Origin: Zavarzinella formosa DSM 19928
GTDB taxonomy: Bacteria > Planctomycetota > Planctomycetia > Gemmatales > Gemmataceae
Reading direction: 5' to 3'
Assembly (NCBI RefSeq): GCF_000255705.1
Contig: NZ_JH636440.1
Location: 1,078,028 to 1,113,369 of the forward strand
Length of the DNA: 35,342 nucleotides
The notes beneath the pieces were generated by a model. That model was not told the origin of the DNA. It ran no database searches and saw only the letters and a program-made list of their open reading frames with translations. Below, in pieces: positions 6,969-15,395 of this stretch. The stretch's first letter is position 1. Each line of letters opens with the position of its first letter. A program made the translations under genes and the position numbers.

Positions 6969-8339
6969 TCAGTTCTTCTTCACCGCGTCCCGAATCTCCG
7001 CCGGGATTTCGCCGGAATAGCTCGCCCACAGGGCGTCAATCGTGTGGGCGACCCAGACGTTCGGGTCCACCTTCTTCATGTGCCGGGCGACTTGCATCAG
7101 GCAGCCGACGTTGCCCATGAAGACGGCTTGGGCTTTCGTCTGGTGAATGCGGTCAGCCTTGCGGTCGCCGAGTTGGCCGGCCATTTCCGGTTGCGTCAGG
7201 TTGTAACTTCCGGCAGCGCCGCAGCAGATTTCGCTTTCGGGCAGCGCCACCAGTTCCAAGCCGGGGATCATCTCCAACAGTTTTCGCGGCGGGCTGGCGA
7301 TTTGCTGGGCGTGGCGCAGGTGGCAGGCGTCGTGGTAAGTGGCCCGGATCTTCAACGGGTGGGTGGGCTTCACCGGGCCGAGTTGGACGAGAAACTCGGT
7401 GATGTCCCTGGCCTTGGCGACGAACTGTTTGGCGGCGGCCGCGAGTTCGGTGTGATGCATCAGGTGTTCGTAATCTTTCAGCATCGCCCCGCAACCGGCG
7501 GCGTTGATGATGACGGCGTCCAGCTCCTCAAGCTTTGGGCCGCTGAAACCAAAAGCGGCCAAATTCCCGGCCGCAATCGTGCGGGCATGGGCTTCGTTCC
7601 CGCCGTGGTAGTGCAAGGCCCCGCAACATTGTTGAGAGCGAGGCACCCACACTTCGCAGCCGTTCTTTTGCAGCACCTTGATCGTGGCGATTTGCGTTTC
7701 CGGGTAAATGGCGTCGGCCACGCATCCCAGGAACATGGCCACTCGCGCCCGGCGTTTCCCCTCGGCCGGGAAGACCTCTGGCACGGAGCCGTAATGCCGG
7801 TGCAGGCCGGGAAGCATCCCGTGCATCTCGCGCAACCGGCGGGGCATCAGCTTCAACAAACCGCTCTTGCGAAGCAGCCAGTCGGCCCCGGTCCATTGCG
7901 ACAACCGGGCGGGGGCAAGGGCCAGCCGGGTTAGTTTCCGGGACGGGAAGATGTTGAAGAGCATCCACCGCTGCCACCAACTCAGGGTGCGCAAACCCCG
8001 GCCCGGCTCCGCTTCCTCCATGTGCGCCCGGAACGGTTCGATCAATTTGCCGTACTGCACGCCGGAAGGGCAGGCCGTTTCGCAGGCCCGGCAGTTGAGG
8101 CACAAATCGAGATGCCCCTTCACTGTGTCGTCGAGGGCCAGCTTGCCGTCGATCACGTTCCGCATCAGGTAGATGCGGCCTCGCGGGCTGTCGGCCTCGT
8201 TGCCATTCTCCACATAAGTCGGGCAGGCGGAAGTGCATAGGCCGCAATGCACGCAGTCCAGCACCAGTTCGTAATCAATGTCCGGCTTTTTGGCGGAAAG
8301 CATCGGCAACGGCTGGCGTTGATCGGTGGCGACGGTCAT
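6969..8339 (-). CDS. glcF: Glycolate oxidase iron-sulfur subunit
   Basis: A 456-aa Fe-S electron-transfer subunit that partners the FAD subunits GlcD/GlcE in oxidising glycolate to glyoxylate. Two 4Fe-4S ferredoxin motifs are seen: C29-x2-C32-x2-C35-x3-C39 (CVHCGLCTSACP) and C80-x2-C83-x2-C86-x3-C90 (CLNCRACETACP). Two cysteine-rich CCG domains follow, with CCGALHYHGG and CCGAAGSYN as their signatures. The length matches GlcF (about 400-450). No glcD or glcE gene is in the window, so its partners must be encoded elsewhere. Lactate-utilisation LutA/LldE-type proteins share the CCG domains but lack the ferredoxin half, so GlcF is the better call. Confidence 0.9.
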   Translation of the reverse strand: MTVATDQRQPLPMLSAKKPDIDYELVLDCVHCGLCTSACPTYVENGNEADSPRGRIYLMRNVIDGKLALDDTVKGHLDLCLNCRACETACPSGVQYGKLIEPFRAHMEEAEPGRGLRTLSWWQRWMLFNIFPSRKLTRLALAPARLSQWTGADWLLRKSGLLKLMPRRLREMHGMLPGLHRHYGSVPEVFPAEGKRRARVAMFLGCVADAIYPETQIATIKVLQKNGCEVWVPRSQQCCGALHYHGGNEAHARTIAAGNLAAFGFSGPKLEELDAVIINAAGCGAMLKDYEHLMHHTELAAAAKQFVAKARDITEFLVQLGPVKPTHPLKIRATYHDACHLRHAQQIASPPRKLLEMIPGLELVALPESEICCGAAGSYNLTQPEMAGQLGDRKADRIHQTKAQAVFMGNVGCLMQVARHMKKVDPNVWVAHTIDALWASYSGEIPAEIRDAVKKN

Positions 8340-8472
8340 TCGATTCCAAAATCTGGGGGGAACAAGGGAGGTTCTTCCATCTTATCGGGGGGATGCGGAA
8401 CGACGAATGGGGAACTGCGAGCCGGAAAAAGACCCAATTCCGATGAAATTTCCCCGATGGGCAAGAAAGGGC

Positions 8473-8502
8473 TTGATCTGTTTGCCGAAGATATCTTATA
8501 AG
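8473..8502 (+). promoter_or_regulatory. Sigma-70-like promoter before the small membrane protein and carbonic anhydrase
   Basis: TTGATC (8473-8478) and TATAAG (8497-8502) are separated by 18 bases. Transcription would start about 20 bases before the ATG at 8528 and after the divergent glcF start. AGGAG follows at 8509-8513. Confidence 0.5.
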
Positions 8503-8527
8503 TAGCAGAGGAGATTAAGATTTCGTT

Positions 8528-8896
8528 ATGTTAAACTTGGTGCCACAATCGATTCAGCGTTACCTGCACATTTACGTGCTGGCCCTGTTCGCGTGCGCCA
8601 CGTTTGGCTCCCTGAACGGGCTGGCCGGGCCGTTTAGTTTGTTCGTGAATCCGCCGGTTTCGACCGACTCCGAAGAGGAGAAGGACGAAAACGAACGCGA
8701 AGGCGTGGAGCAGGCCGAAGCCCTGTATCCGCCGGGAAGTTCCCAACGCCGCAATTTCTCCCGCTATGTGGTGTCTCCGTCAGGATGCCTCCCGGCCTCG
8801 CTTCCCCGCCGCCAAGCTCCTCGTCAATCACGTTTCTCCGCCGATCCGGCCCGCGATCTAATCGCATCCGGTTCCGGTCTTTTCCAGCGCTGCTGA
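8528..8896 (+). CDS. Small hypothetical membrane or secreted protein
   Basis: A 122-aa frame that I do not recognise. Residues about 12-34 are hydrophobic (YLHIYVLALFACATFGSL) and may be a membrane anchor or signal peptide. They are followed by a strongly acidic segment (STDSEEEKDENEREGVEQAE) and a basic, Ser/Arg-rich C-terminus ending in Cys. A promoter-like sequence (8473-8502) and AGGAG lie upstream, though the Shine-Dalgarno spacing of 14 bases is long. It precedes the carbonic anhydrase gene by 111 bases on the same strand. It could be a real small gene or a chance frame in the leader of that gene. Confidence 0.5.
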   Translation: MLNLVPQSIQRYLHIYVLALFACATFGSLNGLAGPFSLFVNPPVSTDSEEEKDENEREGVEQAEALYPPGSSQRRNFSRYVVSPSGCLPASLPRRQAPRQSRFSADPARDLIASGSGLFQRC

Positions 8897-9007
8897 CTTC
8901 TTCCCTCGATCGTTTTTTTTCAATCCATCGAGTCACCGGGCCACGGCTAACGGCGGGACGCTTTTGATCGTCCCCCGTCGAGTCGTCCCGGAAGAGGAAG
9001 CCATCCT

Positions 9008-9724
9008 GTGGAAAAACTCATTCAGGGAATTCACCGGTTCCGCGAGACCTATTTTCGCTCCAACACGGAGCTGTTCTCCCGGCTGTCCAAGGGGCAGAAC
9101 CCGGAAGCCTTGTTCATCACCTGTTCCGATTCGCGGGTGGTTCCCGATCTGATCACCCAGACAAACCCCGGCGATCTGTTCGTCATCCGCAATGCGGGCA
9201 ATCTGATTCCGAGCCACCTCTCGGCCCCGGATTCGGGCGAGGCGGCCACGATTGAATATGCCGTCGGCGTGTTAAAGGTGAGGGACATCATCGTCTGCGG
9301 CCACACCGGCTGCGGGGCGATGCACGCCTTGATGAACCCGGAGAACCTGGAACATCTCCCCCGTGTGAAGGACTGGCTCGGCCATGCCTGGACCACGCGG
9401 GAAATCGTCAGCAAGCGTTACCGCTGCGAAACGCCGGAGGCGATGTCCCGCGTGACGGCCGAGGAAAACGTGCTGGTGCAACTCACCCATCTGCGTTCCC
9501 ACCCGAGCGTGTCTGCCGCCCTCGAACGCGGGGATGTGAAACTGCACGGCTGGATGTTCAAGATCGAAACCGGCCAGGTATTCGCCTACGACCCGGTCGC
9601 CGGCCAGTTTCTATCGACCGAACAACCGGCCCCCTATCAAGACCCCGCCGCCGTGGTCAAGCCACGCCAGTCTTTGCCGGGGCCGGAACCGGAGCCGTAT
9701 TGGACGGCTTCGATGGACCAATGA
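9008..9724 (+). CDS. Beta-class carbonic anhydrase
   Basis: A 238-aa zinc enzyme interconverting CO2 and bicarbonate. Zinc ligands and active-site residues are visible: C39, D41 and R43 in CSDSR, and H99 and C102 in CGHTGCGAM. NAGNLIP and the EYAVGVL strand are typical of the plant-like/bacterial beta class. The start is GTG with GAGGAAG about 8 bases upstream. The next gene downstream is a SulP anion transporter, separated by 163 bases that hold a long inverted repeat. The pairing of carbonic anhydrase with SulP is well known and points to bicarbonate uptake or pH control. Confidence 0.95.
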   Translation: MEKLIQGIHRFRETYFRSNTELFSRLSKGQNPEALFITCSDSRVVPDLITQTNPGDLFVIRNAGNLIPSHLSAPDSGEAATIEYAVGVLKVRDIIVCGHTGCGAMHALMNPENLEHLPRVKDWLGHAWTTREIVSKRYRCETPEAMSRVTAEENVLVQLTHLRSHPSVSAALERGDVKLHGWMFKIETGQVFAYDPVAGQFLSTEQPAPYQDPAAVVKPRQSLPGPEPEPYWTASMDQ

Positions 9725-9726
9725 CC

Positions 9727-9854
9727 GTGAAGCCGCGACGCGGAGTCCTCGGAGCGGAGCGCGGACTCCCGGCGTCAAATGATTGCCCGGCCGTTCGGCG
9801 GTTTTATGCAGGAAGCCCGCGCTCCGCTCCGAAGACTCCGCGTCGCGGCTTCAC
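9727..9854. repeat. Long GC-rich inverted repeat between carbonic anhydrase and SulP genes
   Basis: Arms at 9727-9764 and 9817-9854 are 38 bases and match at 37 positions; weaker matching extends five bases further inwards. The centre is 52 bases. Each arm also contains its own short palindromes (CCGCGACGCGG, and GGAGTC against GACTCC), so it looks like two REP units in opposite orientation (a BIME-like pair). It begins 2 bases after the carbonic anhydrase stop and ends 33 bases before the SulP ATG. Confidence 0.88.
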
Positions 9855-9887
9855 AGTGATCACGGGCACACAACCATCAAGGAACCG

Positions 9888-11447
9888 ATGACTGATCGCA
9901 AAACCTGGCCCCGTGATTTATTGGCGTCGCTGGTCGTCTTCATGGTGGCCTTGCCGCTTTGCATTGCCATTGCGAAGGCGTGCGGGTTGCCGGCCGAGGC
10001 GGGGATTGTCACGGGGATTATTGGCGGGATGATTGTCGGGCCGCTCGCGGGGAGTCCGCTGCAAGTCAGCGGGCCGGCGGCCGGGTTGATTGTGCTGGTC
10101 CTCGAATTTGTGAACCATCATCGGGGTGAGTTAGGCCGCGGGGAAACCCTCGTACCTGTCGCCGCTGCCCTGGGGATGGCGGTGTTGCTCGCCGGGCTTC
10201 TCCAGATCATCATGGCGGCGTTGAGGCTCGGACAATGGTTCCGGGCCGTCTCGCCGGCCGTGGTACTGGGGATGCTCGGCGGCATTGGGGTGGTCATCAT
10301 CGCCAAGCAGATTCATGAATTGATTGACGATCACCCCTCCGCGTCCATTGCCGACAATCTCCGCTCAATTCCGGGGGCTTTTGAGAAAGCCTTCACGGAT
10401 CCGGTTCACCGGGCGGCCGCCACCGCCGGGCTGGTCACGCTGGCGGTGTTGATCTTGTGGAACACGGTGATCCCCAAAAAGTGGCGGGTGTTGCCGGGGG
10501 CGTTGCTGGCCGTCGTCGCCGGGACGCTGGTGGCCGAGGGCTTGGGGCTGACCACCGAGCGGATCGATGTGAAATCGAACTTGCTCGAAGGACTGACGCC
10601 GTTTCAATTCAACTGGGCGATGGAACTGCTCACGAACGCCGCCGTCTGGAAGATGGCCGTTGCCATTGCGGTGATCGCCAGCGCCGAGACGCTGCTGTGC
10701 GCCGTGGCCGTCGATCAGCTTCACAACGGCCCGCGAACGAAATTCAACAAGGAACTTTTTTCGCAAGGAGTGGGCAACAGCCTGTGCGGCCTGCTGGGCG
10801 CGCTGCCGATGACCGGCGTGATTGTCCGCAGTTCCACGAACGTGGCGGCCGGGGCCAAAACCCGGTTGTCAAGCACCCTTCACGGGCTTTGGCTGCTGGG
10901 GTTTGTGGTGTTGCTCCCCGGTGTTTTGCAATTGATTCCCGAGGCTTGTCTGGCAGGGGTGCTGGTGTACACCGGCTTCAAGTTGTTGGAAATCAAGGCG
11001 ATCAAAAAACTTTGTTCGGAAAGCCCCGGCGAGGCAATGATCTTCTTGGCGACGCTCGTAGGCGTGGTCTTCACGGATTTGCTGGTCGGCGTGTCGGTTG
11101 GCGTTGGTCTTACCATCGTCAAATTGCTCATTTCGATGTCACACATTGACATCGAAACGAACATTGATTCAACCAACCGGGTGATCCGCATCACCGTTCG
11201 CGGGGCGGCGACCTTTGTGAGCCTGCCTCGACTGGCGGCCGTGCTGGACATGGTTCCCAAAAACTGGTCCTCCTCGGTCCGGTTGGAGGACATGACCTTT
11301 GTCGATCATTCGTGCTGGCGTCTGTTGCGTGATTGGGAGAGGCAGCACGGGGGTGACGGGTTGATCGAATGGATCGCCCCCGGCGTCATCGAAAAGGTCC
11401 CCGAACCGGAGTCGGAACACCTTCCGCCGATTAGGCTTCTACAATGA
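9888..11447 (+). CDS. SulP family anion transporter, probable bicarbonate transporter
   Basis: A 519-aa inner-membrane transporter. The conserved SulP start is RDLLASLVVFMVALPLCIAIA, followed by GIVTGIIGGMIVGPLAGSP and PAAGLIVLV, with about 10-14 hydrophobic spans to residue 420. The cytoplasmic C-terminus (about 425-510: RITVRGAATFVSLPRL and MTFVDHSCWRLL) is a STAS domain. The frame is open to 9783, but the ATG at 9888 has AAGGAACCG just before it and begins the conserved protein. The adjacent carbonic anhydrase makes bicarbonate the most likely substrate; sulfate is possible. Confidence 0.88.
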   Translation: MTDRKTWPRDLLASLVVFMVALPLCIAIAKACGLPAEAGIVTGIIGGMIVGPLAGSPLQVSGPAAGLIVLVLEFVNHHRGELGRGETLVPVAAALGMAVLLAGLLQIIMAALRLGQWFRAVSPAVVLGMLGGIGVVIIAKQIHELIDDHPSASIADNLRSIPGAFEKAFTDPVHRAAATAGLVTLAVLILWNTVIPKKWRVLPGALLAVVAGTLVAEGLGLTTERIDVKSNLLEGLTPFQFNWAMELLTNAAVWKMAVAIAVIASAETLLCAVAVDQLHNGPRTKFNKELFSQGVGNSLCGLLGALPMTGVIVRSSTNVAAGAKTRLSSTLHGLWLLGFVVLLPGVLQLIPEACLAGVLVYTGFKLLEIKAIKKLCSESPGEAMIFLATLVGVVFTDLLVGVSVGVGLTIVKLLISMSHIDIETNIDSTNRVIRITVRGAATFVSLPRLAAVLDMVPKNWSSSVRLEDMTFVDHSCWRLLRDWERQHGGDGLIEWIAPGVIEKVPEPESEHLPPIRLLQ

Positions 11448-11480
11448 TGAGAACTCCCTTGGTGCGTGGACCTGTCGTCG

Positions 11481-12452
11481 ATGGATGAAGCCGCCTTGTT
11501 GCGCGCGATTTTGGATGATCCCGAATCGGACTCGGCGCGACTGACTTACGCCAACTTTCTCAACCAATCAAAACGCCCCGGCGATTACGACCGGGGCGAG
11601 TTCATCCGGTTGCAAATCAACCTGGCCCGCGTGACCAACAACGATTCCCGCTGGCCCGCGATGGTCGGCCGGGAACGGGAACTGATCGAACATTATCGCG
11701 CCTCGTGGGAACGCCCCCTGCGCCGATTGTTTGCCCCGAAGTTCGGCTCTCCTGTCCAATGGATGAAATCCCGCCTGTTCGGCTTGGGCGGGGCTTGGGG
11801 GTTCCGCCGGGGATTTGTCGAAAACGTTCTGGCCCCGGCGCCCCGATTTTTGGAGGAAGACGCCGCCCTGTTCGCCGTGACCCCCCTTCGCCGGGTGGCG
11901 CTGACCCGCGCCAGTTCCCATGTGCGCTCGCTGCTGGCCGACCCCCGGCTGGGCGGTCTCGCCAGCCTGCACCTGATCGCGGACATGGAACTGGATGACG
12001 AACTGACCGTGATCGGCAGCGCTGCCCGCGCCGCCGGTCTGCTCGTCACCGAGTTTCGATTTCCGCGGCTCGGCCGGCAGGCGGAGGAGCTTTTCAGCCT
12101 CCTGCGGCACAACGTGGACAAGCCGGACGAACTCAATGCCCACACCGCCTGGACCAACGCGGATGAGCCTTCCCGCCAGCGGTTGAAAGAACTCGCGGTC
12201 AATCCCCGCTTCCGAATGCTGCTGACGGAGCCAGACCCCGCCAACGAAGGGGAACTCCTGGCCCTGAACGAATGGGCCTACCTCGGCGACCTTTTCAAGC
12301 GAACCGGCGTCTGGGCGGTGGCCAAAAGCCACAACGACCTCGAAAACTCCCAAGGCCGCTGCCGCCGCGTGGTCCTGAGCCGTCCAATGCCCGGCGACGA
12401 ACTGTCGCAGGCTCCCTACTATCACGGAAAACCGGGATCGTTTGTGGAGTGA
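11481..12452 (+). CDS. TIGR02996 domain protein
   Basis: A 323-aa protein whose N-terminus (MDEAALLRAILDDPESDSAR, then LTYANFL and GEFIRLQINLAR) is the TIGR02996 repeat-companion domain, seen mainly in Gemmata-like planctomycetes and often next to leucine-rich-type repeats. The middle (LRRVALTRASSHVRSLLADP onward) has leucine-rich-like strands; the C-terminal third has no known domain. A GTG at 11466 in the same frame is an alternative start, but family members normally begin with the M-x-E-x-LL pattern seen at 11481. It starts about 33 bases after SulP, so it may belong to the same transcript. The function is unknown. Confidence 0.75.
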   Translation: MDEAALLRAILDDPESDSARLTYANFLNQSKRPGDYDRGEFIRLQINLARVTNNDSRWPAMVGRERELIEHYRASWERPLRRLFAPKFGSPVQWMKSRLFGLGGAWGFRRGFVENVLAPAPRFLEEDAALFAVTPLRRVALTRASSHVRSLLADPRLGGLASLHLIADMELDDELTVIGSAARAAGLLVTEFRFPRLGRQAEELFSLLRHNVDKPDELNAHTAWTNADEPSRQRLKELAVNPRFRMLLTEPDPANEGELLALNEWAYLGDLFKRTGVWAVAKSHNDLENSQGRCRRVVLSRPMPGDELSQAPYYHGKPGSFVE

Positions 12453-12466
12453 GCAATCATGGGAAC

Positions 12467-12580
12467 AGAGACTGGCGAGCCGGGTGGCGTCAGTCCCCGG
12501 AGGCAGCCATTCATCAAACGTTCGAGCGTTGGAAGTGTGACGGTCTCCGGGGGCTGACGCCACCCGGCTTGCCGGTCTCT
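12467..12580. repeat. Long inverted repeat after the TIGR02996 gene (REP-like pair)
   Basis: Arms at 12467-12502 and 12545-12580 match at 33 of 36 positions. Each arm can itself fold (CCGGG against CCCGG), so it resembles two REP units head to head. A small inner palindrome (AACG...CGTT) lies in the 42-base centre. It begins 14 bases after the stop codon and ends 39 bases before the glycosyltransferase ATG. Confidence 0.88.
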
Positions 12581-12619
12581 GCAACTTGTCATTCCTCTTT
12601 CTGACAAATCCTCAATCCC

Positions 12620-13879
12620 ATGACCAAAAACATCTTGCTGTTTCCGATGGGTTCCTCCGGGGATGTCCACCCGTTTATCGGGCTGGGGCGGGCTCTCCGC
12701 AAACGCGGGCATCGGGTCACGTTGTTTTCCTGTGAATATTTCGGGGAGACGGCCGCCAAGTCGGGGTTGGAGTTCGAGGAGACCTATTCCACCGAGGAAT
12801 ATCACCAGATCCAAGAAGACCCGGATTTGTGGCATCCTCGCCGGGGGATGAAGGCCGTGCTGGACCGCACGCAGACGGTGGATGGTTACGGGAAATGCCT
12901 GGAGCGAATCAAAGAAAAGAACATTCCCGGCGAGACCGTTCTTGTCGGCGGGTCGCTGGCGCTGGGGCCGCGAATCGCCCGCGATCATTTGAAGATTCCG
13001 CTGGTCACGCTTCATCTTCAGCCTTCCGTGATTGTCAGCCCGATCAGTCCCCCTCGCATGGCGGCCGGGAAAGTTCCCCGCTGGTGGCCCCTGTGGATGC
13101 GCCGGCTGGCCTACCGGTTCGGCGAAAAATACATGGTTGATCCGATGCTTGCCCCCAAGGTGAACGAGTTTCGCCGGGGACTCGGGCTGCCGCCGGTGCG
13201 GAACATCATCTCGCAATACTGGCATTCGCCGGACGCGGTCGTCGGCTTGTTTCCCGAGTGGTACGCCAACCCGGCGGCCGACTGGCCGGCAAACCTTCGC
13301 CTGGCCAGTTTTCCGCTGTACGACGAGGCCAATGTTCGCGGGCTGACGGACGAGCAACAACGGTTCTTCGATGCCGGTGATCCGCCGATCATCGTCACCT
13401 TCGGAACCGCCATGCGACACGCGAAGCCATATTTCACGGCCGCCGCCGAGGCGATTTCCAAGCTTGGCCGCCGGGGCGTGTTGCTGACGCCCTACCGCGA
13501 ACAAATCCCCGATCCGCTGCCTCGTGGCGTCATCCACGCGGATTACATCCCCCTGAGCCAGATTCTGCCCCGGTCGGCGGTGATGATTCACCACGGCGGC
13601 ATCGGCACGGCCGCCCAGACCCTCAAGGCGGGCATCCCGCATCTGGTGATGCCGATGACCCACGACCAACCGGACAACGCCGTCCGACTCCAGAATCTTG
13701 GTCTCGGGACATGGCTGTCCCCGAAGCAATTCAAGCCCGTCAACGTGGCCCGCGAACTGGCGTGGCTGTTGACGAAGGATTCGGTGAAAACCGCCGCCAA
13801 ACAAGCGGCCGAGCGGCTGGCCAAGGAAGACGGGCTGACGACGGCGGCCGAGATTGTGGAACAAGTCGTTTGGAAATGA
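12620..13879 (+). CDS. GT1-type glycosyltransferase (UDP-glycosyltransferase/MGT-like)
   Basis: A 419-aa GT-B fold enzyme that transfers a sugar from a nucleotide donor to a small molecule or lipid. The N-terminal motif is MGSSGDVHPFIGLGRALRKRG (residues 10-30), typical of sterol glucosyltransferase and rhamnosyltransferase-like proteins. The donor-binding signature starts at M322: IHHGGIGTAAQTLKAGIP, then HDQPDNAVRL. FGTAM marks the start of the C-terminal domain. Its length is normal. It follows an inverted repeat and precedes the CPBP protease gene on the same strand. The acceptor cannot be told; a sterol, hopanoid or glycolipid is plausible. Confidence 0.88.
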   Translation: MTKNILLFPMGSSGDVHPFIGLGRALRKRGHRVTLFSCEYFGETAAKSGLEFEETYSTEEYHQIQEDPDLWHPRRGMKAVLDRTQTVDGYGKCLERIKEKNIPGETVLVGGSLALGPRIARDHLKIPLVTLHLQPSVIVSPISPPRMAAGKVPRWWPLWMRRLAYRFGEKYMVDPMLAPKVNEFRRGLGLPPVRNIISQYWHSPDAVVGLFPEWYANPAADWPANLRLASFPLYDEANVRGLTDEQQRFFDAGDPPIIVTFGTAMRHAKPYFTAAAEAISKLGRRGVLLTPYREQIPDPLPRGVIHADYIPLSQILPRSAVMIHHGGIGTAAQTLKAGIPHLVMPMTHDQPDNAVRLQNLGLGTWLSPKQFKPVNVARELAWLLTKDSVKTAAKQAAERLAKEDGLTTAAEIVEQVVWK

Positions 13880-13886
13880 GTTTGCC

Positions 13887-13990
13887 GTTTTCAGTTTTCA
13901 GTGAAGAGAGCATGCGGATGGCGAAGACCCCGTTCTACAATGGGAACGAAACCCGTTTGTTGTTTTCACTGAAAACTGACAACTGAAAAC
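13887..13990. repeat. AT-rich inverted repeat between the glycosyltransferase and CPBP protease genes
   Basis: The left arm (13887-13905) and right arm (13965-13990) are reverse complements except for a 7-base addition in the right arm. The arms are built of reiterated TTTTCAG-type units ending in TGAA. The composition is strikingly AT-rich beside the flanking genes. It begins 7 bases after the glycosyltransferase stop and ends 14 bases before the next ATG. Confidence 0.82.
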
Positions 13991-14004
13991 CAAAGCCGAA
14001 ACCG

Positions 14005-15135
14005 ATGAACGAAGCCCCACTCAATTTGCCCGCCCCGATCCCAACTTCTTCCCGTCGCACCGGGTTCGGCGCTTGGATGGCGTTTGCGTGGTGCCTCGCT
14101 TACATGTTCGTGATGCAGATCCTCGCCGGGCTGGCGTGCGGCGGGCCGCTCATCATCGGGGCCGCCTTGCTTGACAAGCGAAATTTCAACGGCGACGCCA
14201 AAGAATTGATGTCGAGTTCGCTTGCCCAAATCGCCATCATGCTCACATTGATTTGCTCGCATCTCGTCGGGCTGGCTTTCGGCTGGTTCATTCTGCGGTG
14301 GCGGGTCGGCAAATCATGGAAACGTCGCATTGCCTGGAGTCGCGGGCCGGCGGGATTGCATATCGCACTCGTCTTGATTGGCTTTCCGGCCTTGATGGCT
14401 CTGGCCTCGTTCGTGGACCCGCTGGTCAGCCGTTGGGTGCCAAGTCTGGACGACATTTTCAAGAGCATCGGCTTCGACTTCAAGTTTGGCGGGCTTGACG
14501 AGATGTTGACGCTCTTCAAGGCCACCCCTCTGCCTCTCGCCCTGCTGGCCGTCGCCGTGTTGCCGGCGCTTAACGAAGAACTTTGGTGTCGCGGGTTTCT
14601 GGGGCAGGGATTGTCCGCCCGGTATGCCGTCTGGCCGACGGTGCTGGTCACGTCATTCCTGTTCGGCTTCCTGCATATGGAACCACGGCAGGGAACCGGG
14701 GCGGCCATGCTCGGGGTGGCGATTCATTTTGCTTATCTGGCGACGCGGTCGTGGTGGGTGGCTGTCGCACTGCACTTTGCCAACAATGGCCTTGCCGTTA
14801 TTCACCTGAATGAGAAATTGAACTTTCCGATCCTGAAACCCTTTGAGGAAATGGCGGAGCGGTCGCTTGCCGCCATCAGCGAAGGAAGCGTCCCCTACTT
14901 CCTGCTCGGCTCCCTCGCCTTGTTCGGGTCGGTGGCTTTCGCCCTCTGGCAAACGCGGTGCAAACTGGAAACCATCGATCCGACCGCCGTGCCGTGGAAG
15001 CCGAAAACCAAAAGCGGCGTCGATCTCCCCCCGGCCGACAGCGGCGTGGCTGTCACCCACGAGTCACTCTCGCCGATCAGCATTTCCCTCGTCTTGGCCG
15101 GAGCGGTGATCTTTGGGCTGACGACTTTGGTTTGA
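14005..15135 (+). CDS. CPBP family intramembrane metalloprotease
   Basis: A 376-aa multi-span membrane protein of the CPBP (CAAX protease/bacteriocin-processing, Abi) family. The three catalytic motifs are visible: E191-E192-LWC-R196 (EExxxR), FxxxH ending at H224 (FGFLH), and HxxxN with H257 (ALHFANNG). Several hydrophobic spans lie around residues 25-60, 75-98, 118-140, 178-190 and after 205. Bacterial members act in peptide processing, protein secretion control or immunity; the substrate here is unknown. The N-terminal 20 residues are Pro-rich and the C-terminus carries a last hydrophobic segment. It converges with the helical-protein gene beyond a long inverted repeat. Confidence 0.88.
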   Translation: MNEAPLNLPAPIPTSSRRTGFGAWMAFAWCLAYMFVMQILAGLACGGPLIIGAALLDKRNFNGDAKELMSSSLAQIAIMLTLICSHLVGLAFGWFILRWRVGKSWKRRIAWSRGPAGLHIALVLIGFPALMALASFVDPLVSRWVPSLDDIFKSIGFDFKFGGLDEMLTLFKATPLPLALLAVAVLPALNEELWCRGFLGQGLSARYAVWPTVLVTSFLFGFLHMEPRQGTGAAMLGVAIHFAYLATRSWWVAVALHFANNGLAVIHLNEKLNFPILKPFEEMAERSLAAISEGSVPYFLLGSLALFGSVAFALWQTRCKLETIDPTAVPWKPKTKSGVDLPPADSGVAVTHESLSPISISLVLAGAVIFGLTTLV

Positions 15136-15152
15136 GCCAAGAAGCAAAGACG

Positions 15153-15362
15153 AACCACAAAGGCACAAAGATCACACAAAGTTTCACAAAGAAGAAAAAC
15201 CGAGTTCAAAACAGAAGAATTTAAGCGAAGGGAAGCCAGAAAGAAACAAAGTTACGGAATGATCGGCGGCTGGTTTTTCCCTTTGTTGCTTTGATGTCTT
15301 TCCTTTGCCGATGTTTTGATTTTCTTTGCGAAACTTTGTGTGATCTTTGTGCCTTTGTGGTT
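15153..15362. repeat. Long inverted repeat of CACAAAG units between convergent genes
   Basis: Arms at 15153-15193 and 15322-15362 are 41 bases with a single mismatch, separated by 128 bases. Within each arm the heptamer CACAAAG occurs four times at spacings of 8, 11 and 10 bases. The inner part also holds purine-rich and pyrimidine-rich segments that partly complement each other. It begins 17 bases after the CPBP stop. Its position between convergent genes would allow it to limit readthrough both ways, but there is no classical T-run terminator. Confidence 0.85.
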
Positions 15363-15395
15363 AATCTTCGCTTTTCTTCCAAACGATCAGATGAT

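Noticed and set aside
12422-13864. Minus-strand open frame of 480 codons opposite the glycosyltransferase gene
   Set aside because: Antisense shadow of a convincing GT1 gene; it also runs through the inverted repeat at 12467-12580, and its product is low-complexity.
5982-15362. Possible CRISPR array from the repeated palindromes
   Set aside because: The repeats are single inverted pairs of different sequence, not direct repeats with regular spacers, and no cas gene is present.
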